A DNA stretch of 64,000 nucleotides from Gammaproteobacteria bacterium. Its GTDB lineage: Bacteria > Pseudomonadota > Gammaproteobacteria > HK1. The first letter of the stretch is position 1. Each line of letters starts with the position of its first letter. The DNA is taken from positions 3,727,288-3,791,287 of the forward strand of contig WLWT01000001.1 of assembly GCA_012103455.1 (NCBI GenBank), written 5' to 3'. Below, one piece after another: positions 1 through 9,162 of the stretch. The notes under the pieces were generated by a model. That model saw nothing but the letters and a program-made list of their open reading frames with translations, was not told the origin of the DNA and did no database searches. The translations under genes and the position numbers were made by a program.

Positions 1-2
1 AA

Positions 3-1265
3 GACAGCATCCGGGTAAACTGGAAAGATGGTCACAAGAGTACTTACAATAATTTGTGGATGATGGATGCGTGTCGCTGTCCGAAGTGTTTTCAGCATGA
101 CACGTTGAGTGTAAACCCCGGTAATAACCCGATAACCATGCCGCTCGACCCAGAAACCAAGGCTATCGATGTTGACGGTGATGGCAATCTTAAAGTGGTA
201 TGGGATAAACAAGAGGGCGGACACGAAAGCGTTTTTGATTCGTCTTGGCTCCGGGTACATTGCCAAAGCGAGGCAGGTAAGGGGCTAAAGCGTAATCTTT
301 GGGACAAAGAACTCGACATACCCACATTTGAATTTGACGAGGTGATTCAAGATGATAATGCCTGCTTCGAATGGCTGGATTCGATTCGCATTATTGGGGT
401 CTCCATCATTGAAAATGCACCAAAAAACGAGGCAGCATTTCGTCAGCTCTCTGCCAGGGTTTGGTTTTTACATACCCGATATCATCCAAGTAATATCTTC
501 ATGTTGGATACAACGGACAAGGTTGCGCAGAAAATTCAACATGCCTACAAATTGGATCACCTGGCTGGCCACACCGACCTGACCGCATACACTGACTCCG
601 GCGTGATCCAGTTGTTGCATTGCCTAAAGTATGAAAAGCCCAACCAAGAAGAAGCGGGAGGTGAGTCTATTATCATTGACGGCTTTAAGATTGCCCAGGT
701 GTTGAAAGATGAGTATCCTGAATACTATGCTCAACTAACCCAAAAGCATGCGCCGGGATGCCGGCGTCGAATGGTCGCTGAGGAGAAAGTTTTACAGGAT
801 GGTGGGAAAGCGATTGGTAATTCCACTGGCGACAAAACCATCGGTACCTATGCTTGGGATTCCTATCGTTTGAATCATGTGATCAAGCTGAATGAATCGG
901 GTCAGCCCGTCGAAGTGCGATTTAATCATAACACTCGAGCGCCTTTTAGCATGTCGCACGATGAAATACGGGGATTTTACGAAGCCTATAGTAAGTTTGT
1001 TGAGCTTACGTCGTCTCCAAAATACATCAAGCAGTTCTTACTGAAGCCCGGTCAAGTACTGATTTGTGATAATGCCCGAGCGCTTCATGGCCGCACTGAA
1101 GTTGGCTCAACGGTGCTTCGCAAGGTGCAAGGAATTTACGTGAAACGCGAGTCCTTCAAGAGCCGCTGGCGGCTATTACTGGGTCTTAAGACCGGCATGA
1201 CCGACTTTTGGCTCACCGGTTGCACCGATCACGCATTGAAAACATTGGCGGATCGGCACGCATAA
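3..1265 (+). CDS. Gamma-butyrobetaine dioxygenase-like (TauD/TfdA family), 5' partial
   Basis: Fe(II)/2-oxoglutarate oxygenase of the gamma-butyrobetaine hydroxylase type, which in characterised members makes L-carnitine. The frame is open to the left window edge and reads IRVNWKDGHKSTYNNLW before the first possible start (TTG at 54), so the N-terminus lies outside. Counting from that TTG, an N-terminal zinc-binding domain shows CRCPKC (residues 7-12). The iron ligands are visible as HTD (173-175) and the His of ALHGR (345). The stretch GVIQLLHCLKYE matches the family's conserved region after the HxD motif. Substrate specificity is inferred; other trimethylammonium substrates are possible. 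The nearby hydroxyproline-betaine epimerase-like gene is consistent with a role in betaine metabolism. No second copy or operon partner is directly adjacent; about 330 bp of empty sequence and an IS91 remnant follow. Confidence 0.85.
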   Translation, partial: DSIRVNWKDGHKSTYNNLWMMDACRCPKCFQHDTLSVNPGNNPITMPLDPETKAIDVDGDGNLKVVWDKQEGGHESVFDSSWLRVHCQSEAGKGLKRNLWDKELDIPTFEFDEVIQDDNACFEWLDSIRIIGVSIIENAPKNEAAFRQLSARVWFLHTRYHPSNIFMLDTTDKVAQKIQHAYKLDHLAGHTDLTAYTDSGVIQLLHCLKYEKPNQEEAGGESIIIDGFKIAQVLKDEYPEYYAQLTQKHAPGCRRRMVAEEKVLQDGGKAIGNSTGDKTIGTYAWDSYRLNHVIKLNESGQPVEVRFNHNTRAPFSMSHDEIRGFYEAYSKFVELTSSPKYIKQFLLKPGQVLICDNARALHGRTEVGSTVLRKVQGIYVKRESFKSRWRLLLGLKTGMTDFWLTGCTDHALKTLADRHA

Positions 1266-1595
1266 CGGATGGCGCGTTCGACGCGCCCCTTCCCGAGGCG
1301 CCCGTTGCCGTATCGTGCACGACTGGGCATAACAGCGCATAACTGAGCCGCGCAAAACTGCCCGCACGGCATTTCACATCTTTCTTAGCACATTCATCAG
1401 CCATTTCGTCAAGGAATTTCGTTCAAGGATGATAGACAGTTGCTGATACCGGCTTAACTCGTGAACCACAACGCTACCTGCTACCTCTACGGGGTGGTGC
1501 AGGAGCGTGTCTCAATTAAACTATCAGGATGATTTCTGGCCCGACGGTCCGTTTCAGGACCAACGACATCAGCCAGAGAACACGCGCCTTTACCA
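1266..1595. other. Intergenic stretch, no gene seen
   Basis: I see no supported gene, RNA or clear terminator here. The right part (from about 1460) may be further decayed DNA of the IS91-family transposase that becomes recognisable at 1596, but no convincing residues could be aligned. Confidence 0.5.
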
Positions 1596-2015
1596 ATGGG
1601 TGAAGAGTCCCTGAAGTTCGGCCGGCTCACAGCACTGGTCCCGAAGCCGCGGGTAGACCTCACGAGATGTCATGGGGTTTTCTCACCCAACAGCCGATTG
1701 CGTGAATAGGTGGTGCCAACAAAGCCAGCCGATGAACAAGCGCAGGTTGGCTGGCCTGCTAACCAGGCGTATTCGATGACGTGGGCGCCACGATTGAAGC
1801 GAGCCTTTGCCATCGAAACCTTTGCCATCGAAATAGAGAGATCAGAAATAGAGCGGTGTGAGAAATGCGGCAGCACGGTGAAGATCATTGCCTGCATTGA
1901 AGACTCGGTGGTCATTGAAAAGATTCTGCAACCTCTTGGCCTGGATGAGGCATCGCAGACGAGAAACCACCCACCGCCAACGGGTCTATTCGATCATCGG
2001 AGGCAACTTTTCTGA
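1596..2015 (+). pseudogene. IS91-family transposase, C-terminal remnant
   Basis: The C-terminal third of a Y2-type IS91 transposase can be read in one frame. It shows LTALVPKPRVDLTRCHGVFS and PNSRLRE, then an amber codon (1707-1709), then VVPTKP, RLKRAF, the zinc-knuckle-like CEKCGSTVKIIACIED and the terminal PPPTGLFD typical of the family. The N-terminal two thirds, with the catalytic tyrosines, are not recognisable. It is a dead remnant of a rolling-circle transposon. It differs in sequence from the IS91-type ends found at 27470, 39849 and 48450. It sits upstream of a 5'-truncated oxidoreductase, so the element or its decay may explain loss of that gene's first half (inference). Confidence 0.75.
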
Positions 2016-2249
2016 CCTCAGCACACGCTGATGGGCTCGTTTTGATCGGGTGGCTAAGAAACGATCAAGAGAGCATAATGTTTAGCAAGACCCAGCTGTG
2101 TAATACGTCAGTAGCGGCAACTTTCCACTGAGACTTGTGCCTCAGTTCCGGATATCAGGGGGCAGATGTACTTGGCTGCTTACACGACAATGGGGGTTAT
2201 TCTTCTTATCTCCTCGCGACATTTTCCTGTTCCTATACCCTGCCGAGGG

Positions 2250-2802
2250 TATGCTCGTGCGAGCAGACGTGTCGGCAACAGATACGGTACTGGTCACCGG
2301 TGCGTCGGGTGGCGTCGGTCCCGTGTTGATACAGCCTGCCAAACACCGGGGCGCACGGGTCATTGGACTTGCCTCGGAATCAAAACACACGGCCCTCGAG
2401 CCACTTGGCGCCGATGCGCTGCTGCCGCGCAACCCAACCGACTTAAAACTTGCACTTGAACAGGCCATCGACACCGACACCGTATCGGTTGTCGCCGATA
2501 TCGTCGGCGGTGACAGCTTCGCGACGGCAATCGACCGGCTCGCGCGCGGCGGCCGCTACACGTGCGCCGGTGCGATCGTCGGACCCGTCGTGCCGCTCGA
2601 CCTGCGGACACTTTACCTGCGCGATCTGACTTTCACTGGCTCGATCGCTATACCACCACATATTTTTTCTGATCTCATCGGCTACATTGAGCGCGCGGAA
2701 GTCAAACCACTGCTCGCAGCGACCTACCCGCTGGAAGAACTACATGCCGCACAACAGGCATTCATCGACAAACAGCACATCGGCAATATAGGGCACCTCT
2801 AA
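2250..2802 (+). pseudogene. Quinone oxidoreductase (MDR superfamily), 5'-truncated and altered at the 3' end by a MITE
   Basis: Only the nucleotide-binding half of a zinc-type alcohol dehydrogenase/quinone oxidoreductase remains. Recognisable similarity begins near GMLVRADVSATDTVLVTGAS (about 2250), includes the Rossmann GASGGVGP motif and runs to the C-terminus. The N-terminal catalytic GroES-like domain is missing. A MITE inserted six codons before the original stop changed the ending to NIGHL. Removing the MITE and one AATATA duplicate restores HIGNIVVTMD with a stop at 3103-3105, only 4 bp before the next gene at 3110. The two genes were therefore probably one operon. The sequence from 2016 to 2250 has no other supported gene. 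Confidence 0.75.
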
Positions 2803-3081
2803 AAATGCACTTTTTCCGCGATTGCGGCGTCAGCTCCGTGCTCGAATCCTCAGGTATCACCAATCACTGCTGTCCCACAAAATGCTTAAACACAGCGTAT
2901 AACCTATTGATTTCCATAAAAAATTGACTATGGCATTGTGTTTGAGACATGAAAACAGTTTTTCCAAGAATTTCAAAGGGTTAGTATGCTCTATGGGACA
3001 GCAGTGATGACCTATACACTGCGGTTCTGCGCGCGGTGCTTCCTTGCACTCACGAAAAAATTACTATTTTTAGAGGCGCCC
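2791..3081 (-). mobile_element. MITE copy 1 (GGGCACCTCTAAAAAT family), carrying a nested element
   Basis: A non-coding element with terminal inverted repeats GGGCACCTCTAAAAAT and ATTTTTAGAGGCGCCC (one mismatch). Its body matches the copies at 5272, 51615 and 61680. It is flanked by AATATA on both sides, taken as the target-site duplication. It is about 290 bp instead of about 140 bp because a second TIR-bounded element (2865-3006) is inserted in its middle. Orientation is opposite to the 51615 copy. It disrupts the oxidoreductase C-terminus. Confidence 0.85.
2865..3006. mobile_element. Nested MITE with CACTGCTGTCCCA ends
   Basis: A 142 bp non-coding segment with inverted ends CACTGCTGTCCCA and TGGGACAGCAGTG sits inside MITE copy 1. 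Comparison with the uninterrupted copy at 61680, whose reverse strand reads CCTCAGGTATGACCTATACA, places the insertion exactly and suggests a short duplication (CACC/GACC). The same ends bound the 450 bp element at 57996-58445. It has no coding capacity. The parent transposase is not in this window. Confidence 0.75.
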
Positions 3082-3109
3082 AATATAGTCGTGACGATGG
3101 ATTGAACGA

Positions 3110-4219
3110 ATGAAAATCACACGCCTATCCGTCTACCAAAAGGATCTACCGCTGAGAGATCCGTACTGGCTCTCTGGTGGCCGGTTGAGATTCGATGTGC
3201 TCGATGCAACGTTCGTCAAGCTCGAAACCGATGCCGGGATTACCGGCTGGGGCGAAGGCACGCCGTGGGGGCACACCTATGTGCCGGCACACGGTTCGGG
3301 CGTTCGTGCCGGCATCGAGACAATGGCGTCAGCCATTGTCGGACTCGATCCGCGCAAGGTCGAACAGGTCGAGCGCGCAATGGATCGGTGTCTTCCCGGT
3401 CACTACTACGCCAAACAGCCAGTGGATATGGCGTGCTGGGATATCATGGGCAAAGCGTTCGAAATGCCGGTCGCCGATCTACTCGGGAATCGTCGAGCCA
3501 GCGGAACGCCGGCGGCCTCGTCGGTGTCGTCCGGCGAACCGGAGTATATGCTGTCCATCATCGACGACTACCGCAGCCGTGGGTACATCGCGCACTCGGC
3601 AAAAGTCGGCGGCAGCGATATCGACAAGGATATAGCGCGCATTCGATATATCGAAGCCCAGCGCCGCGACGACGAAATCATCCTGTATGACGTCAATCGC
3701 GCCTGGACCCGCCGCGAAGCGAGTATCGTCATGAACGCGGTGGCCGAACTCGGCGTCACGTTCGAACAACCGGGGGAGACGTTGGACGACATTGCAGCGA
3801 TCAGGCAGATCACGACCTCACCGATCAGCATCGACGAGAGCCTGGTGACCCTGCAGGATGCAACGCGCATCGCGCGCGAAGGTCTCGCCGAAGTGTTCGG
3901 TATCAAACTCAATCGCGTGGGTGGATTGACCAAGGCCCGGCGGATGCGGGATCTGGCGATCGCACATGGTATTCAGATGTTCGTGATGGCAACGGGCGGA
4001 ACCGTCATGGCGGATACGGAGGCAGCGCAGCTTGCGCAATCGATTCCAGACGCCTTTATTCGCGCCTGCTGGTCATGCCAGGACATGTTGGCCGTGGATA
4101 TCGCTCCCGGCAGCGGACCCCGTTGTATCGATGGCGTAATAACGGTAGACGAATCGCCGGGCCTTGGCGTCACGCCGGACGAAAACCTGCTTGGCGATCC
4201 GTCGGCAAGCTATCCATAG
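3110..4219 (+). CDS. Enolase-superfamily enzyme, hydroxyproline betaine 2-epimerase / cis-3-hydroxyproline dehydratase-like
   Basis: Mandelate racemase/muconate lactonizing enzyme family, 369 aa. The acid/base pair is Lys165 (SAKVGG) and Lys266 (GIKLNRVGG). The Mg ligands are Asp194 (YDVNRAW), Glu219 (FEQP) and Asp242 (SIDESL). This Lys/Lys arrangement is that of the 4-hydroxyproline betaine 2-epimerase (HpbD) and cis-3-hydroxy-L-proline dehydratase subgroups; which of the two cannot be decided by eye. The ATG at 3110 follows 4 bp after the reconstructed stop of the upstream oxidoreductase, suggesting former co-transcription, now separated by a MITE. The next gene, a class III aminotransferase, starts 19 bp after the stop and is broken. 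All catalytic residues are present here, so the enzyme itself may still work. Confidence 0.8.
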   Translation: MKITRLSVYQKDLPLRDPYWLSGGRLRFDVLDATFVKLETDAGITGWGEGTPWGHTYVPAHGSGVRAGIETMASAIVGLDPRKVEQVERAMDRCLPGHYYAKQPVDMACWDIMGKAFEMPVADLLGNRRASGTPAASSVSSGEPEYMLSIIDDYRSRGYIAHSAKVGGSDIDKDIARIRYIEAQRRDDEIILYDVNRAWTRREASIVMNAVAELGVTFEQPGETLDDIAAIRQITTSPISIDESLVTLQDATRIAREGLAEVFGIKLNRVGGLTKARRMRDLAIAHGIQMFVMATGGTVMADTEAAQLAQSIPDAFIRACWSCQDMLAVDIAPGSGPRCIDGVITVDESPGLGVTPDENLLGDPSASYP

Positions 4220-4238
4220 CACAGAGGTAAGAAAACTC

Positions 4239-5268
4239 GTGAGCAGTCAACCACACTGGAGCGATCGTGCCCGCGCCGTGTTGCCTGCCGGAGGATTCGG
4301 CAACTTCGATCCCGACATCATTATTCGCGAAGGTCATGGCTCCCGTGTCTGGGACGAAGATGGCAACGAATTCATAGACTATCCGATCGGTTCGGGTCCC
4401 ATGTTGCTCGGTCACGGACATCCTGAAGTTCGGGACGTGGTGCTGAGCCAACTTGACAAGAGCATGACGTTTTTTGCCAACAACGCAGCCGGTATAGAGC
4501 TTGCCGAGGAAATTTGTCGGGCAGTACCCGCGGCCGAACGTGTTCGCTATGTCACCTCCGGTGGTGAAGCGTATATGTATGCGCTGCGTCTTGCCAGAGC
4601 CTACACAGGGCGGGACAAGAGCTGAAAATTCGAAGGCGATTATCACAGCATGTCGGCCGAAGCACAAATGAGTCTCGCGCCGGAACGACTTGCCAATTTT
4701 CCGCAGGCAGTACCGGACAGCGCCGGTATACCAGCCACTATACGCGACGACGTGCTGGTTGCGCCATTCAACGACATCGACACAGTGCGTGCTCTGCTGG
4801 ACGAGTACGACAGCCGGAAACACGGACATCATGGCGCACTTCGATACCGCGCTTGTCGGCAGTGACCGCTTCTTAATGCAGCTTGGAACCTTGTCCGGTA
4901 ATCCGATCGCGCCGGTAGCCGGCCTCAAAACCATGGAAATACTTCGCCGGGATCGAAGTTACGAAAAACTCGGAGAAATTGGACAGCGACTGATGACCAT
5001 GTTCGGCGACGCGCTGAAGCGCGCCGGGCACGCGCACCAGATCGTCGGTGAGCCTGCGCTGTTCGATGTCGTATTCACCGCCAATCCGATCGCCGATTAT
5101 CGTGCGCACAAGCTCGGTGATCAAAACAAGAACGCCCGATTTAACCAGACCTTAGGCGCCAACGGTGTGCTGAAGTCGCCGGGGAAACTATACCCGAGTC
5201 TTGCGTTGACCGACGATGATCTGACCCTGACGCAACAGGCCGTGGCACTGGCTGCCAACAGTCTGTAA
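4239..5268 (+). pseudogene. Class III aminotransferase (glutamate-1-semialdehyde aminomutase-like), broken
   Basis: GTG start at 4239 behind AGAGGTAAG. The N-terminus reads AVLPAGGFGNFDPDIIIREG and YPIGSGPMLLGHGHP, typical of PLP-dependent class III aminotransferases. An in-frame TGA (4623-4625) interrupts the expected DKxLKFEGDYH motif, and reading continues in the same frame to about 4865. The C-terminal part (TLSGNPIAPVAGLKTMEIL onward) is in another frame. The central section that should hold the PLP-binding lysine and the Asp of the DEV motif is absent, so there is a nonsense mutation plus an internal deletion with frameshift. The protein cannot be functional. Its place after the enolase-family gene suggests a former amino-acid or betaine degradation operon. 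Confidence 0.85.
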
Positions 5269-5271
5269 ATA

Positions 5272-5412
5272 GGGCACTTCTAAAAATGCACTTTTTCCGC
5301 GATTGCGCCGTCAGCTCCGTGCTCGAATCCTCATGGATCACCTATACACTGCGGTTGTGCGCGCGGTGCTTCCTTGCACTCACGAAACAATGACTATTTT
5401 TATCAGGCGCCC
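5272..5412 (-). mobile_element. MITE copy 2
   Basis: 141 bp element with ends GGGCACTTCTAAAAAT and a degraded ATTTTTATCAGGCGCCC. It is collinear with copies 1, 3 and 4. AATA flanks it on both sides. It lies three bases after the stop of the broken aminotransferase. The right end carries an extra base relative to the consensus, so the copy is somewhat degraded. Confidence 0.85.
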
Positions 5413-5574
5413 AATAGTCCTTTTCGTCGCCGATCTCCACCCAGCGCGAGCGAGCCTCGCCGCCCATTCAGTATATGTTCAGCTACGGGTCACTAGTCTG
5501 AGCGCCGCTCTTGCGTGTCGCAGCGCGTTCGGCCGGAATCCGATGGTGGAAGCCAGTAAATCACGAGGACCCAG

Positions 5575-5885
5575 GATGAACAACGAAGATTCCCCGTCAA
5601 ACCTCAGGGCCCCGGCACTCGCCGTGCTTCACAGACCGGCATTGTGCCTGTTACTGGGGTTCTGCGTAATTAGCTACCACGGCGCCCCCGGTGCCGCAAC
5701 CGGACCGACGCTGCAGCTGTTTCCGACCACCGTACTCGAAGACATCAAGGAGACCGGGCTGGTTGCCCAGGAACTCGAGCCGGATCTGCAGGACGTGATA
5801 GCGCGCATGGATCAGCAACAAAGCCTGTATCTCGAGAGCAAGTGTGACGGTGCCGACAACGATCCGGGCTGTCAAAACATTTGCG
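5575..5885 (+). pseudogene. Exported protein of unknown function, 3'-truncated
   Basis: ATG at 5575 starts a protein with a charged N-terminus and a hydrophobic segment ending in a signal-peptidase-like site (LCLLLGFCVISYHGAPGAA). It continues LQLFPTTVLEDIKETGL and a predicted helical stretch, QDVIARMDQQQSLYLESKCD. After about residue 104 the frame runs directly into the antisense of the next gene's 3' end, and the composition changes to Arg/Pro-rich nonsense. I read this as a gene truncated at its 3' end by a rearrangement joined to the sugar operon. Family not recognised. Confidence 0.5.
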
Positions 5886-6821
5886 TTAAAGGGCCTTCTC
5901 GCAACGCTCTAAAACCGCCGTCACGGCGACCCCCAGCGCGGCGCTCCAGTGACTTCGATGGCGCCGGTTGTAGGTATCAACAAGCGCTTGCACCATACGG
6001 GCGAGCGGCGGCTCATGTTCACCAAGCAACACCGCCGTAGCCTTTGAGTGCGTAGCCTTTGAGTGGCCTATCACCCGCAGTTTCTCGGGCGCCAAATCGT
6101 CATACACCAGGTCCGCTTCCGGACACACCACCCGAGTGATGCGGACTTTTTGTGCCATCGCATTGCCGGCCTCGAACCTGGCTGTCTGTCCAGTTTCAAA
6201 ACGCAGTTGGACCCGGTAGTTCTCAGCGGTATGACCGCCGAGCTTCACACCATCGAGACGCGCCGCTTCAACCCCCACCGGCCGCCGGCGAAATACCCTC
6301 AGGGCCATGGCCACATCATGGGCGCCATAGTCCCAAAGCGGCGATATATCGGCCCGGTATGGGCCGCTACTCCCACCCTGACTAAGCACTGCCTGAGCGC
6401 CACCATAGCGCCCGAGCAAACGCAACAACCGTTCGAATGGCCGGGCGTAAAGATGGGTGAAGCCGACCAAAAACGGAGTGGCGTACCGCTTAGACAGGCG
6501 CACCAATTGCCGCCCCTCATCAGCACTTAAAGCCAGCGGTTTTTCCACTAGAACCGGCAGCGATCGCTGTAAACAAAAAGCGGCAGCGGCGATGTGATCC
6601 TCGGTGGCATTGGCGATGATGGCGGCATCGAGTTGCGCCAGGGGTAGCCCGCTCCAATGCGCGCAGTGCGCAACGCCCACAAACGCGCTGGCGGGCAGCC
6701 TCTCGCGCCGCGACGCCACCCAGCGTAATGCCACGCCCGGCAGCGCGTTGATGGTCAAAGCGTAGCGGGTACCCCAGTGGCCAGCGCCGATGAGTGCGAG
6801 CCGTAACGGCTGGCCACTCAT
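5886..6821 (-). CDS. Gfo/Idh/MocA-family oxidoreductase
   Basis: NAD(P)-dependent sugar oxidoreductase of about 311 aa. The dinucleotide-binding motif GAGHWGTRYA lies near the N-terminus, the family motif EKPLAL follows at mid-domain, and the C-terminal substrate domain contains WDYGAHDVAMALRVF. The ATG at 6821 overlaps the TGA of the upstream epimerase (ATGA), so it is translationally coupled and last in the operon. With the epimerase, C-methyltransferase and cupin it probably makes or decorates a deoxysugar for surface polysaccharide or a glycoconjugate. The exact reaction (3-keto reduction or oxidation of a nucleotide sugar) is inferred from context only. Confidence 0.8.
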   Translation of the reverse strand: MSGQPLRLALIGAGHWGTRYALTINALPGVALRWVASRRERLPASAFVGVAHCAHWSGLPLAQLDAAIIANATEDHIAAAAFCLQRSLPVLVEKPLALSADEGRQLVRLSKRYATPFLVGFTHLYARPFERLLRLLGRYGGAQAVLSQGGSSGPYRADISPLWDYGAHDVAMALRVFRRRPVGVEAARLDGVKLGGHTAENYRVQLRFETGQTARFEAGNAMAQKVRITRVVCPEADLVYDDLAPEKLRVIGHSKATHSKATAVLLGEHEPPLARMVQALVDTYNRRHRSHWSAALGVAVTAVLERCEKAL

Positions 6822-7876
6822 CGCTTGCCGGTGTAGTTTTCCGCGGCCCAAGCGAGATATCGCTTCACGCCCTCTTCGATGCGCACTTCCGGCTTGTAGC
6901 CCAGTTCACGCCGCGCTTTACCTAGCTCCGGACAGCGCCGTTGCGGCTCGTCCGCCGGATAGGAATCCGGATAATCCCTATACGTGCGCTCAAGCCTACT
7001 GCCGCTCGCCGCCTCGACGATGCCGGCTAATTCTCGCACCGAAATCTCCGGCCCGGAGGTACCGATGTTGTAGGGCTCGCTGGCGCGGCCTTGGAGCAAA
7101 GCGAGTAAAAATCCGCTCATGGCATCGACCGTATAACAGTAGGTGCGCGTCTGCCGCCCGGAGGCGTAGATGGTAAGCGGCTGCCCCGCCTTAATGGCGT
7201 TGGCAAAATTCGGCAACACGCGGTAGTCGTTTTCACGCATGCCGGGGCCATAGACGTTGAAGGGCCGCACGATGCTCACTTCGGTGTCGAAGTAATTGGC
7301 GTGGATGTAACACAGGGTCTCACCCATACGCTTACTCTCGTCATAACAAGCACGCGGCCCCAGGCAGGCGACGTTACCGCGGTACTCTTCCCGCGTGGGT
7401 ATGTTGTCAGCATCGGGATCGCCATAGATCTCACTGGAGCTGAAGTACAGCATCCGCGCTCCGTGCGCGCGCGTCAGTTCCAAGATATTACGTGTGCCAA
7501 GCGTTGCCACTTCGATGGTTTCGACTGGGAACTTGCGGTAATAAAACGGGCTTGCAACACCTGCGGCGTGCACCACGAAGTCAACCGTTTCATCGAAGCT
7601 CAACGGCTCACGGATGTCGTGCCTAAAAAACGTCTCGCCAGCGGCCGGATGTTCAGCCGATGGCGAATCGCTTGCCGTGATAAAACTGTCAACCGTCAGC
7701 ACGGAACACGGTGATGCCAAGATCCCGTCATTGAGTTTGGCAAACACGCCGCGGAACAACTGCCCCAAAAAGCCCATCGCACCAACGATCAGGATTCGCT
7801 TGCCGCTGAACATCTGCGCCTGCCCGGCTAGCCGCTGGGCGATACGGGCGAGATCTTCGTCGTAAATGGGGTGCAT
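6818..7876 (-). CDS. NAD-dependent nucleotide-sugar epimerase/dehydratase (extended SDR)
   Basis: Extended SDR of about 352 aa. The NAD-binding motif GAMGFLG lies at about residues 32-38. The catalytic YDESK (Tyr-x3-Lys) is preceded by the Ser-rich strand YFSSSEIYGD. RPFNVYGPGM is the typical substrate-binding segment. It is closest in style to UDP-glucuronate decarboxylase and dTDP-glucose 4,6-dehydratase relatives. The ATG at 7876 shares its A with the upstream TGA (TGATG). Middle gene of the sugar operon; intact. Confidence 0.85.
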   Translation of the reverse strand: MHPIYDEDLARIAQRLAGQAQMFSGKRILIVGAMGFLGQLFRGVFAKLNDGILASPCSVLTVDSFITASDSPSAEHPAAGETFFRHDIREPLSFDETVDFVVHAAGVASPFYYRKFPVETIEVATLGTRNILELTRAHGARMLYFSSSEIYGDPDADNIPTREEYRGNVACLGPRACYDESKRMGETLCYIHANYFDTEVSIVRPFNVYGPGMRENDYRVLPNFANAIKAGQPLTIYASGRQTRTYCYTVDAMSGFLLALLQGRASEPYNIGTSGPEISVRELAGIVEAASGSRLERTYRDYPDSYPADEPQRRCPELGKARRELGYKPEVRIEEGVKRYLAWAAENYTGKR

Positions 7877-9162
7877 CAAACGATCTCCAAGCGCGGCAGA
7901 GGTACTACGAAACGCCCACCGCGCTCGGTGAACCAGGCGTTGTTACGAATAATGGGGGTGGCGAAATTCCACGCCAGCACGACCAGGAAATCCGCAGGAT
8001 TGCTCTTCAGATAGTCACCGGCGACGACCGGTAAGCCGATGCCGGGAGAATAAAGCCCCTGTTTCCAAGGGCTGTCATCGACGATGTATTCAATACTGCT
8101 GGCGTCCAAGCCGAATTGAAACATCAAGGTGGTGGCTTTAGCCGGTGCGCCGTAACCGGCACCGCGCAATCCAGCGCCGGTCAGCTCGTGCAGCTTTTCT
8201 CCAAGCGCCAAGCCCAACGCGTCGATGCGCGCTTGCCAGGAGGCAAACCCTTCAGCCAGATGCAGCCTGGCGGCCTGCTCGGCGGCCACGCATTGCCCGA
8301 CAGCCGGTGTCACCTGGCGCGCGCCGGCCCGGCACACTTTGACCCTGATGGAACCGCCATGGGAGGCGATCCGCTCCACATCCCACACACATAGATCGTG
8401 ACGGGCAAAGAACCGCACCAACGGCTCTACCCGGTGATAGTCCAGATGCTCGTGGTAAATGGTATCGAATAGCCCCTTATCCACCACATCCAGCAGATAA
8501 GACACCTCCAACCAAAACTGGCCATCGCCGCTCAAGCAGGCGCTGACGGCGCGTACAACCGCCGCCAGATTGTCGATGTGGGCACAGACATTATTGGCGC
8601 ACACTAACTTCGCCGGCCCGTGTTGCGCCGCTATATCGCGGGCCAAGCTTTCGGTAAAGAATCCGTTGATGGTGGGTATGCTGCTGGCACTGGCCGATTC
8701 GGCGATGGCCCGGGCCGGATCGACGCCGGTAACCCTCATACCCGCATTTTTGAAAAAACCCAGTAAGGTGCCGTCATTGGAGCCTATCTCCAACACATGA
8801 TCGCCCGCAACCAGGCCCACCGTGTCTATGGCCCGCCCGGCATAGGCCTCGAGGTGGGCCACAAACGCCGGTGAAGTGCCGGACACGTAGACGTAATCCT
8901 CGAATAAAGCCGCCGGGTCAACGACATCGAGGAGCTGTGCGTGGCCGCATGCGCCACAACGGTGCACATCCAAGGGGTAGCGCTGCTGGGCCAAAGCCGC
9001 CTCACTGGATGTGGTAAACGCATTAGCGGGTGGCGTGGCCGTCAACGACAGGGCCGGCTCCAGTTGGTTACTGTCGCAAAGACGGCAGCGCTCGCGGCGA
9101 ATGATAGCGGGCGAGCCTCTGGCGGCGTTGGCGGCGCCTGCAACGCCGACGGTCTTAGTCAA
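7876..9162 (-). CDS. SAM-dependent C-methyltransferase with N-terminal zinc site (deoxysugar type)
   Basis: About 428 aa. An N-terminal zinc-binding module shows CRLCDS and CGACGH. The SAM-binding motif VLEIGSNDGTLL follows, then the active-site region YHEHLDYHRVEPL and the C-terminal domain with YGAPAKATTLM and YIVDDSPWKQG. This layout matches the NovU/TylCIII class of NDP-hexose C-methyltransferases. The open frame extends further upstream into the cupin gene. I chose the TTG at 9162, which overlaps the cupin stop; a GTG a few codons later is possible. It should act on a nucleotide sugar made by the neighbouring epimerase. Confidence 0.8.
   Translation of the reverse strand: MTKTVGVAGAANAARGSPAIIRRERCRLCDSNQLEPALSLTATPPANAFTTSSEAALAQQRYPLDVHRCGACGHAQLLDVVDPAALFEDYVYVSGTSPAFVAHLEAYAGRAIDTVGLVAGDHVLEIGSNDGTLLGFFKNAGMRVTGVDPARAIAESASASSIPTINGFFTESLARDIAAQHGPAKLVCANNVCAHIDNLAAVVRAVSACLSGDGQFWLEVSYLLDVVDKGLFDTIYHEHLDYHRVEPLVRFFARHDLCVWDVERIASHGGSIRVKVCRAGARQVTPAVGQCVAAEQAARLHLAEGFASWQARIDALGLALGEKLHELTGAGLRGAGYGAPAKATTLMFQFGLDASSIEYIVDDSPWKQGLYSPGIGLPVVAGDYLKSNPADFLVVLAWNFATPIIRNNAWFTERGGRFVVPLPRLEIV

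Noticed and set aside
5303..6040. 245-codon plus-strand open frame as one protein
   Set aside because: The first ~90 codons are MITE and intergenic sequence, and the last ~50 are antisense of the Gfo/Idh gene. Only 5575-5885 looks like a real coding remnant.
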